From positions 676,811 to 740,810 of the forward strand of contig JAJEKB010020276.1 in NCBI GenBank assembly GCA_022393335.1: DNA of 64,000 nucleotides, in the 5' to 3' direction. This stretch comes from Macrotrachela quadricornifera (taxonomy: Eukaryota; Rotifera; Eurotatoria; Philodinida; Philodinidae). The position numbers and the translations under genes are program-made. A model generated the notes under the pieces. The model ran no database searches. It worked only from the letters and a program-made list of their open reading frames with translations, and was not told where the DNA came from. Shown piece by piece: positions 10,593-23,914 of the stretch (within the stretch, counting starts at the first letter, position 1; the number at the start of each line of letters is the position of its first letter).

Positions 10593-13140
10593 TTTTTTCA
10601 TATTAATCATAACAAAATCAACAACACCAAATGTATCAATATCATAGTAATATTCTCATCAAAATTTCTATGATTTTTATTGTTTATTGATTGATAAATA
10701 TTTCTTATTAATACTGGAACTGAATTATTTTAATGGTGTTAATGTTAAAACAAATTAAACGTATGCGCAACGATTGATATGGATTAACATTTATCATCTA
10801 TGAATTGGATTAATTGATATTTTAATATGCGCGCATTAAAAAATCAATTTTATTATCAAATCCAAATAGAAAATTAATAATGATAATATTTACAATTATA
10901 AAATAAAAATGATGATGACTCATTGATGGAAACCTTCTCTAAAGGATTGTTTCTGAACAAAACCAATCATATTAAGTGTTAAATTTGTCCTTGACCTTAA
11001 AGACATCCTCAAGTTATTTATTTAATATCTACAATTCTCTTATACATGTATCAACAATATTATTGGTGATTCAAGGTTATGATTCATACATATGTTATTT
11101 ATTTTATTTTAACCCATTTAATTGTTTGTTTAATCCGTGATTTCATTGTTCAGCTGATCTTGTTCAATGGATCAGCTGATCATTTGATGTTCTCGTACAT
11201 GTATTAGTGACTCATACGCTTAATCATCTATCAAGTTCTGAGAATTGACGACACTTTTTCGATATAAGAACAATTTATTTTATTTTCTAAATGATTCATA
11301 TGTGCGTAACAGATTTAGAGGAAAAAGAAAGCGTTTAATTCGAATACAGGAAAAAACTTATTAAGAGAGCGACTATGAGATCACCACCAAAAATCATATA
11401 GGAAAGTTGCCGAAAATTTTTGACTTTGAAAACTGAATATGCCATTTGAAAGAGCACAAAAAGTTAGTCCAATATGCAATTTTTCAGCTCTCGCAGACAA
11501 GACTTTCTCGGAATTTGACACCTTATATATTTCTTTTGCAAGTCTATCGCATAACACATCAAAGTTTTTTTCAATTCTTTTTCTTTGAGTGTTTTTATCA
11601 TAAAGGTTGATCGAAGGTACTACTATCATACACCAATCGATAGAGCAAAATTAGCTCTACAAAACTAGACTATTTTTCCATCTTATTATATTGCCCAAAC
11701 TACTTTGAGATGGGTAAAATACCGGATCTTGTAGTGTTCGCAACATCATTTTGGCCGTTCTTTCTCATCATTTCCACACTTTTTTTGAGAGAACGTAAAG
11801 CACATTTTTGATATTTTGTAGAGCATGAAAAAACGTATGTTTTCATATAAAAATGTTGCCTCTACAGTGTTGGGCAAGTGTTCAGAGTCTACGGAGAAAG
11901 TTGTCCACTGAGAGGTTTTTCAAAATATGCGTATGAAAACTTTCACATGCATTCCAATATAGATATTTGATAACTGTGGATGACAACCAGATGTCAAGAT
12001 CACCTTTGTCTCTCATGAGTGAAATGAGATAATAAATGGAAGACATGTGAGATCCGGCTAGCCTGCGCTTGTGCTAAACCCATTTTTCATAATGATTTCA
12101 TGGAAATCATGGTATAATGTGAGAGTATGGTCAAAAGCAATCATTCTCAATCAAAAGCGTGTTCTTGGAACAATCTAGGAATTCTCTTCTTCCAAAAGCT
12201 CGGTAGTATAACGAGCATAACCAATGCGCAACATTCGAATCGTTTCCTTCCTGTCGAAACGAATAGTGATACCTCATTTCTCCATAATTTCAAGATACAT
12301 TCAACGATTAGCAACGAAATTCTTCTCTGTTAGGCAAAATGCTAAGGTATTTTCCCAAGCAAAGAAAGTCTTCATAAAACAACTTGCTCTATTCGGTTAT
12401 TTATAATGGTCATTTGACAGCTTTCAATGAATAGACAATGTTAACACATTGCATGAGAAGAAATATTTCGATATATTGACTTGTTCCAATCCTGATTCCA
12501 AATGGTCTATACTTGTTATTTTTCATTGTTATATCGATGACTGTTCTGATGTGATTAAATTATCGATCGGAACTATCATCAATGATGTGACTATTCTACT
12601 TCCAGTTGCCCGTTTCGACGAAACAGATAAAATTCAAGCTATTCAAAACAGGTCTAGTATTGAACTGATGACATTAATTCATTTAACCGGTAACAATACT
12701 ATCGTATCGAATGTTGGAAGTAAATTTTTGTTTTATTTTATTGGGATTCTGTCTATATCATTTCTTCTTCATTCTAAATCCACAATCCATAAAAAATTCA
12801 ACGTAATCTTACACTTTTGTTTTCTAAGATTTTCCATTGATATTAATTTTCTGTTCAGAAAAATACGATCTCTCATGTTAAGAAAAAACTATATTTCTTG
12901 TCTGATGAAACTACAAAATCATCAATTTTCCTCACTCGATAACAATGCTTATCATGACGAGTATCGTTCGGATAGACTCAAAATATACCAATTTTAGAAT
13001 TTACGAGTGTACTCGTTTGGGTACACAAAAAAGAAACCGTCTTTTTTAATTGAGTCAGCATTTTCTTGATGATAAAGCAGGACGTGAGAAGAAAGAGTCA
13101 TAATAACGGTCTAAGCATACAAAGTGACAATGCATGTAAG
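10593..13140. other. Long AT-rich stretch without a recognisable gene
   Basis: Short open frames exist (for example 12449-12997 plus, 182 codons), but none shows a family motif, splice logic or convincing composition. I see no repeat shared with the rest of the window here. If a 3' LTR exists it lies in the first few hundred bases. Confidence 0.4.
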
Positions 13141-13157
13141 TTAGAGATAAGTGACAG

Positions 13158-13165
13158 TATAAATA
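13158..13165 (+). promoter_or_regulatory. TATA-like box upstream of the protease gene
   Basis: TATAAATA lies 110 bp before the ATG at 13275, a plausible core promoter position allowing a short 5' UTR. It is position and sequence only; such strings are common in AT-rich DNA. Confidence 0.35.
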
Positions 13166-13274
13166 TTCTCATGAGGATGTGACTTGATCATACTCTGTTT
13201 TTTTATTCATTTAACAAAGGTAACTATACACATAGAGAGAGAGTTTGATCTTTGTTTATAATAAAAATATTTAC

Positions 13275-14370
<1,096 letters not shown>

Positions 14371-14424
14371 GTAATTATCCTCTTCTCTAGAATATATATT
14401 CTCTGATTTCTTTTTATTATCATT

Positions 14425-14902
14425 TTAGATTTCTATTGCTTGATGTAATCGTTCACGAATAGTGTCAATAAAGCGATTTACATCCGGATGACGTGTTGAT
14501 TGACCATTAGTTAATTTAATATCAAAACTAAGTGATATTGATAATATACTATTAAAAAAAAAATTTTATTTTACTTAGCTATATGTTCTCGTACAGCTTT
14601 ATGTAGATGATCAAGCATTTCTTTAGCATGTTCAGTTATTGTATACCATATAGCTAGTATACGCCATTTAAAATTTGTTAATTTTAAAACTAAAAACCAT
14701 CGTGATGTTTCAAGAAATGTATTAATTATTGTTTGATTATTTATAAAAGTACGAATAAATTCAATAAGACGATGCATTCGACGAGGTTCTAAATCTTCCT
14801 ATTAAGTAAATAATTATTAATAAAAAAAAACAATCAAATGTATTATTCAAATTAACCATGCCAAATTTAAAACATGCACTCCAATATGATAAAGTTTCTG
14901 GA
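14425..14902 (-). pseudogene. C-terminal fragment of a PSME4/PA200-like proteasome activator
   Basis: PSME4 (Blm10/PA200) is a large HEAT-repeat protein that caps the 20S proteasome. Three exon pieces read on the minus strand: 14902-14857 (ETLSYWSACFKFGM), 14798-14575 (starting EDLEPRRMHRLIEFI, containing WRILAIWYTITEHAKEML and AVREHIA) and 14548-14425 (starting NILSISLSFDI, ending ERLHQAIEI and TAA). The phases join cleanly. Helical HEAT-like character and the VRE-I-x-L-x(5)-D pattern near the C terminus match my recollection of PSME4, without a search. The intron at 14549-14574 is only 26 bp. The 5' side runs directly into a foldback element, so only about 130 residues remain. Confidence 0.6.
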
Positions 14903-14906
14903 CTAA

Positions 14907-15370
14907 CAATGGAGGGCGTGTATTGTAAGTTAAATTGATTGACCACATTCGGGTCAAATAAACACTCTCACTAAGAAACTAACAAATTCAAAATATGAGC
15001 TACTGTTGGCGTGTCTGGACAGAGATCTATAAATATCAAGCTACATAAAGTTTAAGTATAAAAATGAATGAGGAAAGGTTTCCTCCATTATTATAAGAAC
15101 AAAACATAGTGTTGTTCGAGCTAATCATGAGGATTCCAGGAATCCTTTTTCATATGGCTTGAATAACCTTATCTTTTGTTCTTATAATAGTGAAGAAAAC
15201 CTTTCCTGATTCATTTTTATACATAACCTTCATGTAGCTTGATATTTATGGATCTCTGTCCAGACATGCCAACAGTAGCTCATATTTTGAATTTGTTAGT
15301 TTCTCAGTGAGTGTTCATTAGATCCGAATATGGTCAATCAATTTAACTTACAGTACACACCCCTCCATTG
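14907..15370. mobile_element. Foldback MITE with arms of about 220 bp
   Basis: CAATGGAGGGCGTGTATTGT at 14907 is inverted at 15351-15370. The two halves are near-complementary along almost their whole length (for example TGAGCTACTGTTGG at about 14997 versus CCAACAGTAGCTCA at about 15270), leaving a small loop around 15115-15175. The flanking CTAA and TTAG extend the palindrome. It lies at the 5' side of the PSME4-like fragment and appears to have broken that gene. No protein-coding capacity. Confidence 0.82.
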
Positions 15371-16420
15371 TTAGTTCAAAAAAGAAACTTTTAATAAACT
15401 GTGTTGAAAGAATTCAATTTGGTATAAATAATAACAGCAACTATCCTGAACATTTTATTAATACTAAAAATATTCTTTTTTTTAATATTTTCCGAACTTT
15501 TGGTTGTCTTTAAGCATTTAAATTAATTTATTTTCAGATTTTTTTATCTTGTGTGGAATGCAATCTTTTTTTGAATTTTTTTAATTATGTTTTAGCGGCA
15601 CTGTCTCATATATTTTTATTAATATACATTTCTCCTTTGAACTTAGTAATTATCTTCTATATAAACTTCATCTTGAGGGTTACTGCTTCTCTTTCTTTAC
15701 AGTTCCTAATGGAATAACATAACTATCATTTGTTTTCTCTTTTTTTTTTTACTATTTGAACTGATAATACAATACTGGTTAAAATACTTTCTCATTTCAT
15801 TTTTTAATAAATACGTAATGCTTTTTAAATATTACTTTTTTGTATTTTTACGATTTATACTCAAAAAAAAGAACATTGTAGATCTAGAGATAGTAGCAAT
15901 CTCGAATGTTCTTAAAAAATGTCCTTTCAGTAGAATTTCAAAGACAGTTTAGAATAATATTGATCAAATTAATTTTATTTATGGTAACGAATCAATTTTT
16001 TTTATTTTTCATTCGCAACAAAAAAGGAAAGTCTATCTACTAAATTTCGTGCTACGATTTTATTATTATTAGATCGATCATATAATTTTTACATTCGTTA
16101 TTCAGAAATTTTAGATCGGGATCATTTTTAACGAGTTTGCATTCTTGAGAGTGAAGATGAGGATAATCTCAATGTAATTAATATAAATCTTTAATACAAT
16201 ATGTATGAAGTACAGCGACGTATAGATGCTGAATTAATTTTATTTTAACATCATCACAAGAAAGTGAAAAACATTTTTGAAAAGGTTCCTAGACTGTATT
16301 TCTAGAGATTTGTTAGACAAAAAAAATAGGAGTATGGGATATGACATGTAAGTGATGCGTGTTTTTGACATGAGTAAATTATACGTAATGAAATAGAGAA
16401 CATCGTCATATATGTTATTA
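15371..16420. other. AT-rich intergenic region
   Basis: Low-complexity T-rich DNA without a recognisable gene or repeat. It separates the broken protease/PSME4 pair from the GPCR. Confidence 0.4.
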
Positions 16421-16427
16421 TATAAAG
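16421..16427 (+). promoter_or_regulatory. TATA-like box upstream of the GPCR gene
   Basis: TATAAAG lies 88 bp before the GPCR ATG. Plausible core promoter, supported by position only. Confidence 0.3.
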
Positions 16428-16508
16428 CTAAGATAATAATCTCTTATAGTGTTTTATTTCATTTATCATATATAGATTGTGATTATAAACATTAGTTGCA
16501 TTTGAAAT

Positions 16509-17564
16509 ATGTCATCTATCGATACTACACTTAATCAAATAAATTCAGCAATACCACCAATTATTATTGTTATATCATTGATAAATATTGTATTCGGTGG
16601 TGTTGGTCTCATATTGAATGTGTTTGTTTTTACTCGTACATCTCTTCGTCGTGAACCATGTTCACTCTATTTTTTCTCATCAACATGGTTTAATCTATTT
16701 ATTATATTCGTACTTATACCTGTTCGTATTGCCTCGGAAGGATATAATATAGAGATAGGCAATTACAATTTTATAATTTGTAAAATAGAATTCTTTGCTT
16801 TTTATATTGCACGTACAATACCTTGTTGGTTAATTGTTTTAGCTTGTGTTGATCGATGTTTAAATAGTTCAACAAAAGCAAGTGTTCGTCAAATAAGCTC
16901 ATATAAAACAGCAAGATTAGCTATTGGAATTACCATCATTACGATTATTATTTTGCACATTCATATGCCTATATACTATGAAATAAGTTATGTGCCTGAT
17001 CAATTTGGAAATATTACACCAGCATGTTATGGACAAAAGGGTATTTATCGTACTTTTATTGCATTTTGGGCTATGGTTTCATATTCACTTTGTCCATCTT
17101 TCTTAATGTTATTCTTTGGTTTTCTTACACTTAAAAATCTTCGTCGACACCGTCAAATACTTCCAAGAACTACTCAAATAAATCAAACTGCTCGACGGGT
17201 TGATACTCAACTTGGTCGCATGTTAGCTGCTCAAGTACTCGTCATTGTCATTGCTACTTTACCATTTTCTATATATCGATTGTATGCATCATTCACTTTA
17301 AGTTTACCTAAGAGTACACTTCGAATTGCTCAAGAAAACTTTGCTTTTAAATTTGCAAGTGTATTCACATATTTTGCTCATTCAACTAGCTTTTATTTGT
17401 ATACATTAACGGGTACAGTTTTTCGAAAAGAACTTTTCAAAGTTTTACGACTACGTTGGTATCCAAATCAAACTATGGTTACAATGACTCAATTTAAAAT
17501 GCAGAATATGTCGATTTTACCTAGTAATCGACAAATCACTGCTACTAACAATAATGGCACATAG
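16509..17564 (+). CDS. Orphan rhodopsin-like G-protein-coupled receptor
   Basis: Intact single-exon gene of 351 codons for a plasma-membrane receptor; the ligand cannot be told. Seven hydrophobic segments at roughly residues 17-42, 53-75, 92-116, 135-153, 182-207, 237-262 and 281-303. TM1 has the conserved Asn (GLILNVFVF, N37). Cys91 at the start of TM3 could pair with Cys in loop 2 (about residue 172). The TM3 end reads VDRC (115-117) instead of DRY, TM2 lacks the usual Asp, and TM7 lacks a clear NPxxY, ending FYLYTLTGTVFRKEL. The N terminus is short, without a signal peptide. Basic loop 3 (LRRHRQ, ARRVDTQLGR) suits G-protein contact. Families of such divergent, peptide-receptor-like GPCRs are, to my knowledge, expanded in bdelloids. 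The ATG at 16509 is the first in frame. Confidence 0.9.
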   Translation: MSSIDTTLNQINSAIPPIIIVISLINIVFGGVGLILNVFVFTRTSLRREPCSLYFFSSTWFNLFIIFVLIPVRIASEGYNIEIGNYNFIICKIEFFAFYIARTIPCWLIVLACVDRCLNSSTKASVRQISSYKTARLAIGITIITIIILHIHMPIYYEISYVPDQFGNITPACYGQKGIYRTFIAFWAMVSYSLCPSFLMLFFGFLTLKNLRRHRQILPRTTQINQTARRVDTQLGRMLAAQVLVIVIATLPFSIYRLYASFTLSLPKSTLRIAQENFAFKFASVFTYFAHSTSFYLYTLTGTVFRKELFKVLRLRWYPNQTMVTMTQFKMQNMSILPSNRQITATNNNGT

Positions 17565-18808
17565 GATTGACGTTTCGATTTAAAAACAAACTTAATTTTA
17601 AATGTATTTATTTGTCGTCTGTCTTTAAATATATCTCATTTAGATTTAAACAAAAAGTTATTTATTCATGCCTAATTATAATTATATAGATTTTTTAAAA
17701 AGGAATAATTATATTGAATAGAATATAATTATCTATGAACAGGAAATTCTTAGTTCAAAGTAAACTCTAGTTTTTCTTAGAGTTCATTATGATGAAGTCA
17801 TTTTAACCGAACTTTGATGAAACATTCAATATTATTTTAAAGTTTATGCATGACTTTTCTCATCATGATTTTTTTTACACCGAGAAATAAACATTTAGAA
17901 TATTTGAAAATTTTGTTTGTATATTGATGTATGTTAGATATTCTATCGTATGCAATAATACTAATTGATAAGCTGTAGTATTTCATATTAAATTTCTAGA
18001 GATTTTTTTATTCTTCTCAATAATAGTTGTCAGACTACTTAATAAAACGTCGCTTAATTTAGTATAAAGTTCATTCAGTAACTGTTCTGAAGCTTCTATT
18101 CTATATTTCAAGTACAATTCGACAAAGTCTATTCGATGTTGCAGTTAGATTTCGTATAGGCTAAATCATGGCTCAAAAAATTTTTAATTATGAGAATATG
18201 ATACCATATGAGTTAATCTCATATCAGTACAAAGGTATTACGGATTAGTATCCCGCACATTAAAGTATTATTCCTGACCAAAATCGGACTCGAACTAGAT
18301 TTATTTTATCTAATTTGTTTAAAGAGAATATTAAAGATATTTATTATGACCTATATAGATAATACTTTTATTTTAAAAGTATGATTTGTCATCGTATTAT
18401 ATCTCTTATTTTCACTAGTGATTTCTTCACATATTTGCCAAGTGTTATGCGTTTCTATACAATAATATCAAATTTTTGAGTCAAAGAAAAAATAACAATC
18501 GCATAACATATGCACACTTTCTCTACTAGTTTTCTTCCAAAAGTTAAAACGAAGGGACTACTTATTGAAACCACATTAGACGAAAAACAGTGGCTGTTTA
18601 TATTAAAACGAAAAAATAACTAAATATACATGATTGAAAATAATATTATTTTAGGAAGGTAACATCCATTCTGATTTTTCAATATGATTATCAAGAAATC
18701 TTATGTGAAATTAAAGCCCTTCAAGATCGAGATTTAATTGCATCATATAGTAAGAATTATGGCAATTTTTCAGTATAAAATTTGAAAAATTCACAAAATT
18801 ATATACTA
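17565..18808. other. AT-rich intergenic region
   Basis: No gene or repeat recognised downstream of the GPCR. No clear polyadenylation block was singled out because AATAAA-like strings are frequent. Confidence 0.4.
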
Positions 18809-18953
18809 TTGAGGGATAGAATTAGTCTTCTCATAACATAGTTCAAATTAGAACTCAATGGATATGATAAATATCATAAAGTAACATGTATTTTGTTAAA
18901 GTTTGGTTTGTATAATCAGTAATTATTATGAAAAGACTTATTCTATCTCTCAA
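18809..18953. mobile_element. Small MITE-like inverted repeat (145 bp)
   Basis: TTGAGGGATAGAATTAGTCTTCTCATAA at 18809 is matched by its inverse at the right end with about four mismatches. The trinucleotide CTA flanks both sides (18806-18808 and 18954-18956), a possible target duplication. There is no coding capacity. Confidence 0.5.
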
Positions 18954-18956
18954 CTA

Positions 18957-20361
18957 CATATCAAGTCATCAAAATTGCGATTTATTAGTCCGATAATCAT
19001 GAGATTATATAGTGATGTAATCACGATTCATTGTCAAAACTGACGACTTCGAGTTCATTTTCTTCTCCTAGAAAAACGAACGAAATTAATAGATAACAAA
19101 AATAATCATTAGAAAAAGAGCGAATAACAGAGTCAAAAATCTTAATTACACGAGCAGATAGAGTTATCGATACAGCGATATGTAAAGATGGATGATGTCA
19201 CGTCATTTATCATTATATTAGAGATGTGAACAATTGAGTAAAAATCGCCCATTAATCGTCAAAAGTGTCATGATTTTATTGACATGAGATAAATTTTTGT
19301 GCATTTTTTAAATTCGATACTAAAACTTTGTTACAATTCTCACTTATTCTACGCTATTAAATCCAATTTTGATATGATTTAATTTCACATAGAATTTATT
19401 GACAATACTATTGAAAACTACAATATTATTCAAAAAATATAATGTTACGATGATAACATCCATAAAATAAATCTTGATAATAGATGCATAAAAAAAAGTA
19501 AAACTTTTGATAATTATGTTTTAGTCAAAAAACAATATATTTTGCGAGTACTAATTAATGCAAGCTAAGTTAATGAATACTCTTTCTTCGAGTAATTCCA
19601 TTAAGCTAATGAAATCGATGAAAACGGCTTCAAAATAGGACTGGGTGATCTGACTTAACTTAAAATTGAGTTAAACTTTGTTATTTAACATGAAAAAAAA
19701 ATGCAAATGCATTTCTCTCTATATGTTTTTCGTTTCTGCTTGTAGATCAAGAAATGAATAAATCATTGCTCCTAGAATTTAAACTATTTTTGCTAGAGAA
19801 AAATGAAATTGATATAAATTATTCATCTGGTAGCGTGGTACGTTCAAGGGGGAAAAAAGTAAGACTCACGTACTGCTACTGTACTTCCACCATACTCCTT
19901 TGTACTCCCATTGTACGCCAGGAGTGCGAGAGTCTCGCTTTTCCCCTTCGGAAAGTTTAATGTTGAAAAAGGAATTCTGTTTGACTTTATCGGGTTAAAG
20001 CATTTCTGGTGGAAGTGGAACAGTTTCCTGTTGTAGCGGAGAAATGGTCCCGCCCTCAACTTTCACCTCGTAATATCTCCCTTATCCATAGTCTTACGTA
20101 CATGCAGTCTTGTAGATGTCGACACGTGCGACTGGAAAGCATATATGTATATATCCATACTAGTTCAACGGATCATAAATTAAAATTTAAGACCAATAGT
20201 ATTTTCTTGAACCTAATTTTTGTATTTTTATACATTCAGGACTATACTTCCATTTTCTTAAATGGAATTTTCAAGAGTTCTGCAGCATCGTACAAAAGTG
20301 ATTAATAAACCTATTATTTGACAATGTTTGTATATACAAAAAGATCAGATTACAACAATTA
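18957..20361. other. Intergenic region with a GC-richer patch
   Basis: No gene recognised. A less AT-rich patch at about 19830-20100 contains an imperfect inverted pair (AAGGGGGAAAAAAGTAAGACTC near 19847 and GAGTCTCGCTTTTCCCCTTC near 19930), which may be another short element, but the ends are not clear. Confidence 0.35.
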
Positions 20362-20363
20362 TA

Positions 20364-20848
20364 CCGGGTGTCCCAAAAGTTTTGCAACACTTAGTAATTT
20401 CAGANNNNNNNNNNNNNNNNNNNNNNNNNNNNNNNNNNNNNNNNNNNNNNNNNNNNNNNNNNNNNNNNNNNNNNNNNNNNNNNNNNNNNNNNNNNNNNNN
20501 NNNNNNNNNNNNNNNNNNNNNNNNNNNNNNNNNNNNNNNNNNNNNNNNNNNNNNNNNNNNNNNNNNNNNNNNNNNNNNNNNNNNNNNNNNNNNNNNNNNN
20601 NNNNNNNNNNNNNNNNNNNNNNNNNNNNNNNNNNNNNNNNNNNNNNNNNNNNNNNNNNNNNNNNNNNNNNNNNNNNNNNNNNNNNNNNNNNNNNNNNNNN
20701 NNNNNNNNNNNNNNNNNNNNNNNNNNNNNNNNNNNNNNNNNNNNNNNNNNNNNNNNNNNNNNNNNNNNNNNNNNNNNNNNNNNNNNNNNNNNNNNNNNNN
20801 NNNNTATTCTGAAATTACTAAGTGTTGCAAAACTTTTGGGACACCCGG
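20364..20848. mobile_element. TIR element with TA flanks, centre unsequenced
   Basis: ACCGGGTGTCCCAAAAGTTT at 20364 continues for 41 bp and is repeated perfectly in inverse orientation ending at 20848. TA flanks both sides (20362-20363, 20849-20850), as for Tc1/mariner elements or their MITEs. The middle is 400 N, so it is not known whether a transposase is present. Reading frames that span the N block are meaningless. Confidence 0.82.
20405..20804. other. Assembly gap of 400 N
   Basis: Exactly 400 unknown bases, in the middle of an inverted repeat. The round number suggests an estimated or nominal gap length. Confidence 0.99.
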
Positions 20849-20850
20849 TA

Positions 20851-23800
20851 TGCAAATTCAGGTTATTGTGTCTATTCTTTTTGCATTGATAATAGTTATG
20901 TGAGACATATTTAATTATTTCCATATGCTTTAATTCTTAATAAGCTCAATTTTCAGTTTTTTTCAGAATATTTACTGATTTCAGTGCTTTTTATTGTTTT
21001 TATTGCTAGAAAGATGAGCTTGCTTCATCAAACTAAATAGTTATTAAAGTCTATTTGGTATTCTTCTTTTACATTTGGTTATATTTCGAGAAAAAAGATA
21101 AGAAGTGAACTTTGTTGTTTGTCGTCTTCTCTTCTTTCCATTACTGTTGACTTTTGCTTGCTACCTTTATGAAAAAAGCCAACATTCGCCAGTTCTCTAT
21201 ATACCGTTTTAACAACATACCGTAAAACACAGTGGTGTAAATGGATTTGGGTGAACACAAAGAAGAGATACCAACTTCATTCAAACCCAAGATAAATATT
21301 TGAATTTTTACCTTTGTCCACATTGAAAGTCTTAAAGATCAGAGGTGCAGAATCTTCCAAAAAAAATCAAAATTTTTCCCACTTGTGGAAATTTTGGTCC
21401 AAAAATTTCTTCAAGTTGTTTTTTCACCAATTACAAACCTACTTTACTTCAAGTAAAAGCACGAGTAACAACATGCAACAGTTTTCTTCCTTTCGTTACT
21501 GTCTCTATGGCATTGGAATTCTTTGTCCTTGTCCTTTTCTGAAGCGGTTCAAAACAGCTGATCCAAGTAAAACTAATTTGAATGTACGATAGTGGGGGTT
21601 CGCTATTTCCTCTTGGTTTCTCCTCATAATATTTTTTCAAGAGTTTCTTGTATTAACTATTCTCCAAACTTCTTCTGTTATAAAAGACATCAAAAATTTT
21701 TCCATTGCGATCGATTTTCAAAATTTCTCCGACTAAAGCAATTTTTAAAAAAAAATTTTCCCACCCGAGCGACGGCGCATGAGGAAGATTTTACACCTCT
21801 GTTAAGAATATTCAGAGTCTGTTATTAACACATTCTCAGTAAGTCTACATCTATCCGTATGGAATTCTTATTATAAGAACAATGCTTAGAAAATATGTAA
21901 GGTTTTCGAAATCGATCGACGAAATTAAGAAAAAAAATTAGTCAGAGTCAAATTGATGAGATAAGATCATACAAAGACAAATAGTATAATTTGTTTATTG
22001 ACACAGCAGTTCTTCAAAATGATGGTCTGCATGGATTTTTCACCGTAACCATCATCATTTGTAAGAAAGGTAATACAAAAAAGAAAAAACATCATAAGAA
22101 AAGGAATGAAAATGTTTTCTTTGGTTACCACTGTTTTTTTTGTAGAGACAACAAAGTAAATATTGTTTTTGGCTTGCCATGAAATAAAAGAGACACATTT
22201 ATTGTTCGTTTTCACTAGTACGCGAAACGATTTTTTGTTTTGGAAATTCATATGATGCGTTATAACGATTTTCGGAATATTATAAATTAATTTGTATTAT
22301 GCCCCTTATGACCATTCTCTCAATGAGGGTGCAGGCAGAAACAATCTTGAGGATGAAGATGAAAACACGAACACATGCACATACAAACACCTAGGGGCAG
22401 CTCTCTCGATAAGGGTGAGGTCGACAACATGAACATAGGCAGAAACTTTTATAGAACATGTGTCTCGGTCAGCATGAGATTGGGTAGTGTAAGTTACCTA
22501 TAAGCACGCTCAGATGACGTACATTGTTAACGGATTTTTATGTGAAATTTTGTTTTTTTTGAAATTGTTTGCAGTTAGATATGATGGAAAGATATGCCAA
22601 AATATGAAGAAGCAACTTGGGCCATTGTCTCTATTAGCATAGATCGCAGAATGTATAAGTTTGAAAAGTTGATGGAGGAAATGAGTCAAGTTAGAAAATT
22701 GAGAAAAAGTGCGAATTGAAACTGCTGTGACGACTGCTTATTGTATTCTTCGTAGCCTTTTTAATGTAGATTTAGTTTTCTGGAAAAGAATAAGACGGAG
22801 GAAACCAAAGCAGGAGCTATATTTTAGAAAATTTCCTTTCCTTTATACAAATATGTGCTCGTTGGCTGTTAATTACTTTTCTTAGTGGAAAAATTGTTTC
22901 GTGCATGAAAATTTTCTCTTACTGATTATGGCTATAATGAGCATATAGGATATATAAGTCATATACAGCATATATGACCTATATATCTTATATCCCCGCA
23001 TTGCACATGTATGCGGCGAAAAATAAATTTTTCGGAAATCGCTATAACGCATGGAATCTTAGGTCTACTAGGGCTAATATGGCCATTGTGAAACCCTTAT
23101 ACGTGTATTTGTCTTAAAATTGGTTTTCTGGAAACATGTAAAACACATAAAATCTGGAAGTTAAATGTTACAAAAATGGAGATTCAATTATTTCAAACAG
23201 CAATTCATTTTTCTCACTGCAACTTGTTGTAGATTTGTATGAAAGGAAACAGCACACAATTTAAGAATGAATAAAAAACTATTTATGAGACGATCACAAT
23301 GTGTGTAAATTTATCTTACCGAACTTTCACTCCTTATAACCATTTCTGATTATTTTCTGTCTTTTTCTCATTGTGTCTAACTTTCTATCTCCTCAAACAA
23401 TATAGAATCTATAGGATTCCATCACATAGATAGTGTTTCTTTTGAAAAACTCACATAAGTTTTTCGAAGAAAAATTAATGAATGTAAATTTTAACTAGAG
23501 ATTTTTTGGTATGCCCTTCCTTCTGTTCCTTCATCACAGCCATTCCATTATTTCAGCTAACTTTACGCTTATACTCTTCATATCCGCAAATTATACAATT
23601 GAAAACTTTCTACCGTATCTCATACGTGAGTCCCACACTTTACAGTCAAATGTGGATGCATCATGAGCTTTGTTGGAATGACTTTTCACTAGAATAGCAC
23701 TATTGTTTAATTTCTTGTATAAATGTTACATTTATTCTTATATCTATATTTCTTCTTTAAAACTAGTTTTGATCCTTCTAGTAATTATATTGTGGATACT

Positions 23801-23878
23801 TTGTCATAGTTCTTTACATACATTTTAGATATTGTAAACAAGACTAATATTTGAGACTATCACATTAGCGTACATATT
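20851..23878. other. Three-kilobase intergenic region
   Basis: No convincing gene. Contains a short AT-rich hairpin (22948-22994, arms around GGATATATAAGTCATATA) and, at about 22300-22480, GC-richer sequence with CGATAAGGGTGAGG and CACGAACACATGCAC strings loosely resembling intron sequence near 35250 (CGATGAGGGTGCC, CACGAACACACGCGG), probably a dispersed repeat. A short open frame at 21967-22251 (minus) shows no family features. Confidence 0.4.
22948..22994. repeat. AT-rich hairpin
   Basis: GGATATATAAGTCATATA and a longer inverse partner ending CTTATATCC flank a short spacer. It could extrude as a cruciform. No function is implied. Confidence 0.5.
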
Positions 23879-23914
23879 GTGCAAATACGAATAGCATCGG
23901 TTATCGGAGGTATC

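Noticed and set aside
12449..12997. 182-codon open frame
   Set aside because: No family motif, hydrophobic AT-driven composition and no introns or homologous neighbours; likely chance.
20318..20924. Long open frames across 20318-20924 on both strands
   Set aside because: They consist mostly of unknown residues from the 400-N gap.
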